Source of the DNA: Pantoea agglomerans
Lineage (GTDB): Bacteria; Pseudomonadota; Gammaproteobacteria; Enterobacterales; Enterobacteriaceae
Length of the DNA stretch: 64,000 bases
NCBI RefSeq assembly: GCF_021397715.1
Contig: NZ_CP090207.1
Location: 1,550,001-1,614,000 of the forward strand
Direction of reading: 5' to 3'
Under the pieces are notes generated by a model. The model saw only the letters and a program-made list of their open reading frames with translations. It searched no databases and had not been told where the DNA came from. Below, in pieces: positions 55,350 through 62,192 of this stretch. A program made the position numbers and the translations under genes. How positions within the stretch are numbered: position 1 is the stretch's first letter; the number at the start of each line of letters is the position of its first letter.

Positions 55350-55690
55350 ATGTTTACAGGGTTGCCGGAGCGTTACCTTTTTACTGATGCGGCCAATTTT
55401 CACGCCACCGGTCTGCATGAGCGGGTTCACTGGACTGGGGCAAAAGCCGCCTGAATCGTGAAATGAAAGGGAAGTTTGGCAGTGCGAGTCAGGCTTTTGA
55501 GGAGTTGATCGCCGAGCCGGGAAGCGCGTACCTGATGGCGGATCGGGGGATAGCTGGAGAGGTGCAGCATGAAAGCGATATTGCTTCCTGGCTGAAAGCA
55601 CTGAAGAATGACAAGCGCTATATCTTCAAGGCCGCGAGTGCAGCGTCCAAAGCGCATTATTATTCGATGGGTAAATGTTTCGGTGAGATA
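55350..55690 (+). pseudogene. ArdC-like antirestriction/metallopeptidase remnant, frameshifted
   Basis: One frame reads PERYLFTDAANFHATGLHERV then HWTG, with an HExxH zinc motif at 55416-55430. It stops soon after, and a second frame continues SRLNREMKGKFGSASQ, AFEELIAEPGSAYLMADRGI and SWLKALKNDKRYIFKAAS. These are consecutive segments of the C-terminal half of ArdC/DUF1738-type proteins from plasmids and integrative elements. A single-base frameshift near 55440 separates them and no N-terminal domain is present, so the gene is broken. Confidence 0.72.
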
Positions 55691-55706
55691 TTTAATAACT
55701 ACAAGC

Positions 55707-55741
55707 GCAAAAAGCCCGCTCAGGTTTCCCTGAGCGGGCTT
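55707..55741 (+). terminator. Second identical copy of the 35-bp terminator hairpin
   Basis: The sequence is identical to 52244-52278, but here TCTC rather than a T tract follows, and it lies inside the trailing frame of the ArdC-like remnant. As a terminator it would be weaker. The exact repeat suggests duplication or a recombination junction. Confidence 0.75.
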
Positions 55742-56025
55742 CTCAAATTTGGCTCCTCTGACTGGGATCGCCTTTGTCAGTAACTGGCTAATAAGTAAGC
55801 TAAACCTGAATTACTAGTCTGTCAAGACCACCAGAATGACCACTATTAAACGCTGTACTGTAGATCACGTGGATGTATTGCTCTGTGAATTCACGGAGCT
55901 AAATTGATATAAAAAATTAGTCGAATATTATTAACATTATGGCCACAATGATCATTATGGCTGATTATTATGGTATGAGATTTTTAATTATGACATAGGT
56001 AGCGTTAATAAGTTCTTGCTGTTTG

Positions 56026-57126
56026 TTAAAACTTCCTGTTCATTATAGCTTCAATTTCACTTATAAGAAATACGCATTTCTCTAAAAAAATAGGATTAAT
56101 GCATTTGTATTTATTATGAAATAATACGAAGGAAAGCAGATAAGAACGATATCCCAAGAGTTTATTTTTCAGTTGCGATGAGTAGAACTTGGCTTCAAAT
56201 TTTTCTTTATTTTTTTCATATGTAAATCTTTTGAGTTTTAGGTTAAATACTTTAATGCATATATGCTTTGAAGAGCTACCTTTCTTGATTTCATATAGTG
56301 ATTTATATAAGGGGTTTAATTTTGAAGACGACAACCTAATATTTCCACTGCTGTTATATTTTAAAATATTTTCAATGACATACCCACCTAAAGAAATAGC
56401 CCCTTCTTTATATAAATACTTCGACTTATTCAACTTGAATTTATTAATGGAGAGAATGGATGCAATCTCATTTATAAAAAAAGTGCTGCTTAATATGTTG
56501 TTTTCTTTTTTTGTTGAGAACAAAAGATCATCTGCATATCGTGTATAAGTAATTTTATTCTTATCACAAAATTTTTGTATTAAAATATCAATTTTTCTAA
56601 AAATAATATTAGATATTGATGGGGAAGATTTAAACCCCATTGGAATGAATGTTTTTTCGACCCCGTCTAATTCCGCAGTCAGAGTCACACTAGCCATGAA
56701 TGCATCTAATAAGGATTGTTTTTCTTTTACCAAAAACTCATCGGAAAAGTATACCGAAAAAGTATCACGTACAATATTTACATCTATGCTATGAAAGAAT
56801 GAAACAATGTCAAGATGACAATATTTGACATTTTGGGTATGAGGCTCTAAATAATGCAAGTATGAGCGCTCTTTCCTAAATGCAAAACTCGATGCACTTA
56901 AAGGTATATTTTTAAGTAAGAATTTTTCAATTCTGGTTTGAATAGAGTAGTGTGGGGATGAGTGAGCTAAAGAATAGAATGTTTTATTTTTGTTACTGAT
57001 TATTGATACTTGATTCTTGGCAATTGGTGGTATAACTTCCCCTGCCTCGAATTCATTTTGAAATGATGTTTTAATAAAAATTTCAGTATAGAAATTTTTA
57101 TCAATCTTGCTTATTTTTTCTTTCAT
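56026..57126 (-). CDS. Retron reverse transcriptase
   Basis: This 366-residue, AT-rich gene encodes an RT. YCHLDIVSFFHSID (Asp106) is catalytic motif A, IPMGFKSSPSISN is the motif-B-like loop, and YTRYADDLLFS (YADD 197-200) is the catalytic core. ISLGGYVIEN (244-253) sits where retron RTs carry their VTG region. There is no maturase or endonuclease domain, so it is not a group II intron. The ATG follows GGAGAAGAAG, which lies inside the a2 repeat of the candidate ncRNA. Upstream is an OLD-like effector, as in Eco8-type retrons. Confidence 0.85.
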   Translation of the reverse strand: MKEKISKIDKNFYTEIFIKTSFQNEFEAGEVIPPIAKNQVSIISNKNKTFYSLAHSSPHYSIQTRIEKFLLKNIPLSASSFAFRKERSYLHYLEPHTQNVKYCHLDIVSFFHSIDVNIVRDTFSVYFSDEFLVKEKQSLLDAFMASVTLTAELDGVEKTFIPMGFKSSPSISNIIFRKIDILIQKFCDKNKITYTRYADDLLFSTKKENNILSSTFFINEIASILSINKFKLNKSKYLYKEGAISLGGYVIENILKYNSSGNIRLSSSKLNPLYKSLYEIKKGSSSKHICIKVFNLKLKRFTYEKNKEKFEAKFYSSQLKNKLLGYRSYLLSFVLFHNKYKCINPIFLEKCVFLISEIEAIMNRKF

Positions 57127-57127
57127 A

Positions 57128-57278
57128 AAGCTTCTTCTCCGATACCAAGACCATCTTTACACCCCGTGAGGCTTAAAGCGGCCATCGCGACAATTGGCGG
57201 CGGCAAACTAGTGTTTGCAGGGGCTAGGAACGACAATCGTTCAGTGAAACTCCCCTATATCTATCGAAGAAGAAGCTT
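57128..57278 (-). ncRNA. Candidate retron msr-msd RNA with a1/a2 repeats
   Basis: On the minus strand AAGCTTCTTCTTCGATA (57262-57278) and TATCGGAGAAGAAGCTT (57128-57144) are complementary over 17 nt with one G-U pair. They bound 117 nt that are about half GC, whereas the neighbouring genes are far more AT-rich. Inside are small stems: AACGA/TCGTT, GCAAAC/GTTTGC, GCCA/TGGC and CTTTA/TAAAG. The first repeat would be followed by G, a possible branch point. The segment sits just before the RT gene, the usual retron layout. The first repeat lies within the last codons of the effector. No very long msd stem is seen, so boundaries are provisional. Confidence 0.62.
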
Positions 57279-59487
57279 GCTCTATTATAGATATAATTTC
57301 AGGGAAAAGGAAGCGTAAATTCTCGGTTATCTTATCCGCATTTTCTTGCTCTAACTTAGCTATCGTAAAATCCAAAAAACTGGTAACCCAGCCACTAGTT
57401 TTTGTGGTATAAGGGAGTAAGAATTTAAGCTCATTGCTTTTATATTTCTTTATTGTGGCTGTAATAGATGGGCCTATTTTTTGACAACTCTTTTTCAGAT
57501 TCATTTCTAAACTTATAAGTGTGGCAGTTTTCCCTCCAAAAAGAAGTCTAAATAGGGTTGTAATTTCTTTATTGTTTTTAAAATCTCCTTTAATGCTTTT
57601 TTTAATTAAAAAAAGAGCCCTTTTTTTAACCTTGAATACCAGTTTTTGCTCCACTGAATCTAATATACTTAAATGAGTTGAGAGAACAAAAGCCGAATTT
57701 AATATACTTATAGCTCCATCTTTAAGATTGTACGTTCTCATTAAGCCAGCAAACATTTTTTTAGGGTTTTCATTATTGACGTCTAGCTGGTTAAAAACGA
57801 TATGACAAATCCATCTGTAAAAGTATTTTAAAGAATGCTCATTTATTAATGCACCCTCTATTGTAGTTGTCATATAATTAAGGTTAAATGATTTTAACAG
57901 TTTATTGAAATCCCTCACAAAATTTTCAATTCTAAATGTTTTGAAAAACAAGCCATCAACCGACATTTCCTTCTTAGACTTATCCGCTCTTATTATTTCC
58001 TTTGCGCTGTTAATTTTTTTTATTAAGGATGGGTTATAAAAATTTAAACTGCCTTTTCGTATTAGTTTATTAACTAGAGAAACATCACCATCCAGACTTA
58101 ACATTTCATTTTTATAGTCAAACTTAATTACCTTGTCTATATCTTTAACAATTAAAAAAGGAATTGCTGCTTGAGAATAAGTTGGGTTTATATTTCTCAG
58201 CATAACATCATCACTGGCGTATATGTCAATCCTGCCTAAATCAGGATAAATTCTAGCTAACGAACTATTTTGGAAGACTTCCATTTCAGTGGAACCTTCT
58301 ACGAAAAGAATATACTCACTGAAAAAAAGTCTGGCTTCATTATCGCTAAACATATTTATAAATCGCAAATCACTATATTGTGAATTTAATTTAGATATCT
58401 TTGTGGAATTTTTATTCTTTTTAGAAAAATGAAAAATCTGCTGATCTGTTGAAAAAAGTTTAATAGTTTGCTTTAAAATATTTGGTGCATGAGTACTGAA
58501 AATTAAACAAGGATAAGGTGTTGAGTATTTTCCTGATTCCTTTTCGAGAACGATTTTTTTATATCTATTATAAGTTGTGTGAATTGTTGTAATAAATTGC
58601 TCGCCAAGTTTTGGATGTAGTCCTATCTCGGGTTCGTCTATATATATGGTAGGTGTTATGAACTCGGTTCGTGATAACGAAATGAGCAGCTTAATAATTG
58701 TTTCAATATATTTATGTGAATTTGTTCCATCAGACTGATGAAGGATATCTTCACCTGAGTTCGTGAAAATATGACCTTTCAATGCTATCTTAATATAATT
58801 AATTACTTTCTCTTTATAGGTGTATGGTTTTGTGTCAATTACATCAGTAATGCGAGTGATGTATTTTTTGTAGTCGCCATCTCGAGATGAAATATTTTCA
58901 TCTAAAAATTTCAGGATTTCATCTTCGCTTATTTTTTGAAAGTTGAAGGAATTAATGCTACTTATTATTCTCCATATGTCTTCCCAGTTGTATAAATCCA
59001 TTCTACGTGTGTCTATATAAAAAAAAGGGAAGATAATTTTAATTAGGGATAAAAGTTTTTTATCTTTCGTAGACCATGATATTGAGTCATCATTTGATAT
59101 TGTAAGTGTTAAGGAATATTCGCTATTTTGTTTTTTTCTTTCGGGTGCGAAAAGTGCGGTGAATTTATTTTTATTTGGTTCTTTAAAAAGAGTGTTGTAT
59201 ATATGTTTATGAAATCGAGAGTTATTATTAGTGCTGGTTACTATTTTCTTTATCCGGGTTGTATCATATGTAATTGTTATTATTCCAGAGGGCGTGTAAT
59301 TCGAATTTAGAGTAAGAGGAATGCTCCGTTGCTCGTCTAATTTTTCATAAAAGTATTTAAATACTTTTAAAAGATTTGATTTTCCAGAGTTATTTCTACC
59401 TATAATTAAATTAAAATCTTCAAAGCTATCAATATATACGTCATCAAAGGAGAGTATGTTTTTAATTCGTATGCTTTTTATTCCCAT
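57241..59487 (-). CDS. Retron effector: ABC ATPase-TOPRIM (OLD-like) protein
   Basis: This 748-residue protein has an N-terminal RecF/SMC-like ATPase: Walker A GRNNSGKS at 30-37, Walker B YIDEPEIGLHP with Asp284-Glu285, and switch His333 in FSTHAPN. A TOPRIM domain follows (FVEGSTE, Glu397; LIVKDIDK, Asp449/Asp451). This is the OLD-family layout, and the pairing with an RT resembles retron-Eco8. The predicted role is a nuclease held inactive by the RT-msDNA complex and released on phage attack. The start M at 59487 has AGGGAT upstream; a 10-codon-longer start is possible. The 3' end overlaps the candidate ncRNA. Confidence 0.82.
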   Translation of the reverse strand: MGIKSIRIKNILSFDDVYIDSFEDFNLIIGRNNSGKSNLLKVFKYFYEKLDEQRSIPLTLNSNYTPSGIITITYDTTRIKKIVTSTNNNSRFHKHIYNTLFKEPNKNKFTALFAPERKKQNSEYSLTLTISNDDSISWSTKDKKLLSLIKIIFPFFYIDTRRMDLYNWEDIWRIISSINSFNFQKISEDEILKFLDENISSRDGDYKKYITRITDVIDTKPYTYKEKVINYIKIALKGHIFTNSGEDILHQSDGTNSHKYIETIIKLLISLSRTEFITPTIYIDEPEIGLHPKLGEQFITTIHTTYNRYKKIVLEKESGKYSTPYPCLIFSTHAPNILKQTIKLFSTDQQIFHFSKKNKNSTKISKLNSQYSDLRFINMFSDNEARLFFSEYILFVEGSTEMEVFQNSSLARIYPDLGRIDIYASDDVMLRNINPTYSQAAIPFLIVKDIDKVIKFDYKNEMLSLDGDVSLVNKLIRKGSLNFYNPSLIKKINSAKEIIRADKSKKEMSVDGLFFKTFRIENFVRDFNKLLKSFNLNYMTTTIEGALINEHSLKYFYRWICHIVFNQLDVNNENPKKMFAGLMRTYNLKDGAISILNSAFVLSTHLSILDSVEQKLVFKVKKRALFLIKKSIKGDFKNNKEITTLFRLLFGGKTATLISLEMNLKKSCQKIGPSITATIKKYKSNELKFLLPYTTKTSGWVTSFLDFTIAKLEQENADKITENLRFLFPEIISIIEQASSSIDIGEFH

Positions 59488-59723
59488 AAGTAATATCCCT
59501 GCGGTATTATCATGCATAAGTGTATAAGTATTAACTTAATTGATTTTTGAAATAATAATTCAGTTAATAGGTGAATAGAACCCCTTCTGTTATAAATAAG
59601 TCTTATTAGCAAGAGAGGGAGAGATTTTTACGTTAGATATAACAACTAATTTTTATATAAGTACGCTACCGCCCATAGGCCTTATTGCTAATGGCCATGA
59701 ACATAATAATAGTTAACTTTATT

Positions 59724-59753
59724 ATTTTACCATATTATCGCTAATAATTTCAA
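59724..59753 (-). promoter_or_regulatory. Candidate promoter of the retron operon
   Basis: On the minus strand TTGAAA (59748-59753) and TAAAAT (59724-59729) are 18 bp apart. The transcript would start near 59717 and carry a leader of about 230 nt before the effector. The leader contains ATTAGCAA...TTGCTAAT and other small dyads. The whole stretch 59518-60120 is AT-rich and I see no gene in it. Confidence 0.45.
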
Positions 59754-60217
59754 CCGAATTTTTAATATATATTGGATTGTATATATAACTCCGATAGTAT
59801 CTTTGTGGTTGTTCTACATAATTACTAAAAAAAGCAAAACTTCAAAGTGAAAAGTTTTTTATTTTATTATTATCTATAAAGGATGAACAAAACTATAAGA
59901 CCATTTTGAATTTACTATAGTACATTTTTGGGGGCTCCGTATCATTGAGATATTATTAAATATGGTCGAATTACGATGTTAATCCAAAAATAAATTTTAA
60001 TGATGGCGGTGTATGTTTCTAATAACCAATCGCTCTATGATATTACTTCTGTTTGTCGCTAAAAGCAGGCTAACATCTTAGATCTGAACTAACACCTCTT
60101 AATCCTACTACAACCTATTTCACCACAGCGGAGCAAGGGGCACCATGTCCAGCTATACAGAGGCAGATTTTTTCTCCTGTGTGCTTTCCATTTTCCATAT
60201 CAGCTTCTGGTAAATCG

Positions 60218-60360
60218 TGGATTGCCCCCACGATAGTAGATATTTCCTGCCCTCATAACTGGACCTGTTCGAAGGCCTTCGGGATGAAATGGCTTAGATG
60301 GCTGTGGTGCCGTTCCAGGTTGTAGAAGACTTCAATGTAATCGAGTATATCAGCGCATAC
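60218..60360 (-). mobile_element. IS3-family transposase 3'-end remnant
   Basis: The minus strand encodes DYIEVFYNLERHHSHLSHFI then PKAFEQV, the typical C-terminus of IS3-family OrfB. It is followed by a terminal sequence on the plus strand beginning TGGATTGCCCC (60218), which resembles the end of IS1222/ISEhe3-like elements. The rest of the transposase is missing. Confidence 0.7.
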
Positions 60361-60574
60361 AGCACCAGCTCTCATAAAAATGTTGGTTTTATTGCCAGCC
60401 CTTCACGTTGTGGACATAGAGGTCGATAACCGACTCTTTAACGTGTCACTGCATCCCGCTACATTACATAGATACTTGAGACGGGCAGAATGATCTGGCC
60501 CAGAGCTTCGCCAACACTGAAAATCCAAGATCTGCATTATGAGGAAAAGTCACTCCCCATCTAATAGGCTGTCG

Positions 60575-60770
60575 CCCAGAGGCGGACGGACCAGCCGGCA
60601 TTTTATCTGGATGAAGCCGATATCGATCTGAATCCGAAAATTGGCGCAGACTGGATGCGCAAAGGATAACAGAAGCGTATTACGACGCCGGGACAGAACC
60701 AAATACATTATGTGGCGGTATGATGCATTCGGATATGAGGCAAGTCCATTACGTCGGTGGCGTACCGCGC
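60575..60770 (+). mobile_element. IS630-family transposase fragment, interrupted
   Basis: The plus strand reads FYLDEADIDLNPKIGADWMR-KG, an in-frame TAA (60667-60669), then QKRITTPGQNQIHYV, and after a frameshift QVHYVGG. These match the central DDE region of IS630 transposases. The stop and frameshift show decay. The 60361-60574 stretch between the two IS remnants shows no gene. Confidence 0.7.
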
Positions 60771-60889
60771 CGACACGTGCAGAAAGGCCTTAAACTCGAC
60801 CAAAAAAATTTATCCTTAAAAAATAGTGGAAAATGGCTCATCAGTGCTATTTCATAATAAACTGCCAAGGAAAAAAGAGAGAATAAGAT

Positions 60890-61909
60890 ATGCCACACGC
60901 TATTATGCCTTGGGCTCAAATTGCACCTAACTATCATCGGAATACGATATTGTTGGGTAATGGTGCAAGCATTGCTGTTTCACCGTACCTTGACTACGGT
61001 TCTCTACTGGCTTACGCCCACAGGGCAGGTCTGCTTACACATGATGTGAATCGACTCTTCCAATTTTTCAGAACATCCGATTTCGAGATGATTCTTCGGC
61101 TAGTTTGGCAGGCATCCAACGTAAACAGATCACTTCAAATACCAGACAATCGCACACATCAAGCCTACCTGAATGTCAGAAATTGTTTGATTCAGGCCGT
61201 TCGTGATGTACACCCTGAATATGAGCAAGTTAGCGATAAATTGCCTAATATGTACCAGTTCCTCAAAGGGTTCGATACCGTTTTATCGTTGAATTACGAC
61301 TTGTTGATCTACTGGACGATGACCTATGGATTCGACATCCAAGATGGTCATTTATTCAAGGATTGTTTCTTGTGGAACGGCATCTTCGACGATGCTTGGT
61401 GGAGATTTCGTGATACTTTTAGAGAGCGTACTAACACCTTGGTTTTCTACCCGCATGGAAGCTTGGCCCTGTGCAGAAATGTTGTGGAGCAGGAGTTCAA
61501 GATCCACAACGCTGGAGAAGGCTTGCTGGAGGCAATTCTTGAAGAGTGGCGCAGCGAGCAAGCGGTGCCGCTGTTTGTTAGCGAAGGAACGATGCAGCAG
61601 AAAGTATCTTCTATCCAGAATAGCTACTATCTGTCCACCGTGTACCGGGAGGTACTAACGTCGCAGCGACCCTCCTTAACGATACTTGGTTGGGGGCTTG
61701 GAGAACATGACCGGCATATTCTCAAGCGGATGCGCGGAACCGGCATCCAACGTGTAGCGGTTTCCGTTCATCGTTGGAATCAGGTCTATTGCAACCATGC
61801 GTATCAGGTTATTCAGGACGATCTAGGGCCTGTTCGTGTTGATTTTTTTGACAGCGAAAGTCCTGGATGTTGGGTTCATCCGGTGCTGCCAATTTTGCCC
61901 CGATTTTAG
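60890..61909 (+). CDS. DUF4917 family protein, SIR2-like
   Basis: This 339-residue protein has a SIR2-type NAD-binding pattern: LLGNGASIAVS (GNGAS 23-27), SLNYDLLIYW (Asn135-Asp137), YPHGSLAL (His189) and ILGWGLGEHDRHIL near residue 265. DUF4917 proteins are grouped with SIR2-like domains, many of which act as NAD-depleting effectors of anti-phage systems. Here that role is inferred from fold and from the retron next door. AGAGAG precedes the ATG. It converges on the ATPase gene to its right. Confidence 0.75.
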   Translation: MPHAIMPWAQIAPNYHRNTILLGNGASIAVSPYLDYGSLLAYAHRAGLLTHDVNRLFQFFRTSDFEMILRLVWQASNVNRSLQIPDNRTHQAYLNVRNCLIQAVRDVHPEYEQVSDKLPNMYQFLKGFDTVLSLNYDLLIYWTMTYGFDIQDGHLFKDCFLWNGIFDDAWWRFRDTFRERTNTLVFYPHGSLALCRNVVEQEFKIHNAGEGLLEAILEEWRSEQAVPLFVSEGTMQQKVSSIQNSYYLSTVYREVLTSQRPSLTILGWGLGEHDRHILKRMRGTGIQRVAVSVHRWNQVYCNHAYQVIQDDLGPVRVDFFDSESPGCWVHPVLPILPRF

Positions 61910-61966
61910 ACAACTCGCAGGATTAACGTGGTTGCTTGAGCGAGGACTGCTACGGAGATTGAAACT

Positions 61967-62001
61967 GGGCGCGGCGAATCACAACATCGCCCGTTTTTTT
62001 T
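61967..62001. terminator. Terminator between convergent DUF4917 and ATPase genes
   Basis: GGGCG pairs with CGCCC across about 16 nt and is followed by eight T on the plus strand. It fits termination of the DUF4917 transcript. The remaining gap to 62192 shows CACCAA-TTGGTG dyad symmetry near 62157 and no gene. Confidence 0.6.
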
Positions 62002-62192
62002 AAAGCCACCCCGTGGGCAATCTGACATCGGGCCGGATGTGTCGGGATACGGAAAACTGGCTAAGCCTGTCAGGGATAAGCGAATAGCAAATCTGGAGCA
62101 ACCAGACCCGCGAAGGGGAGGTACATATACTATTCGATAAAAAACGCTGGATCGTCACCAAGTCATTGGTGCCTTCCCATTTGTATACTCAT

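Noticed and set aside
55463-55783. Reading this frame as a transposase fragment
   Set aside because: The segments AFEELIAEPGSAYL and SWLKALKNDKRYIFKAAS and the upstream HERVH-HWTG match ArdC-type proteins, not transposases.
59518-59720. The AT-rich leader upstream of the OLD-like gene as the retron ncRNA (8-bp ATTAGCAA/TTGCTAAT dyad)
   Set aside because: The dyad is short and no long stem lies between its arms. The 17-nt complementary repeats directly before the RT are far stronger and in the usual place.
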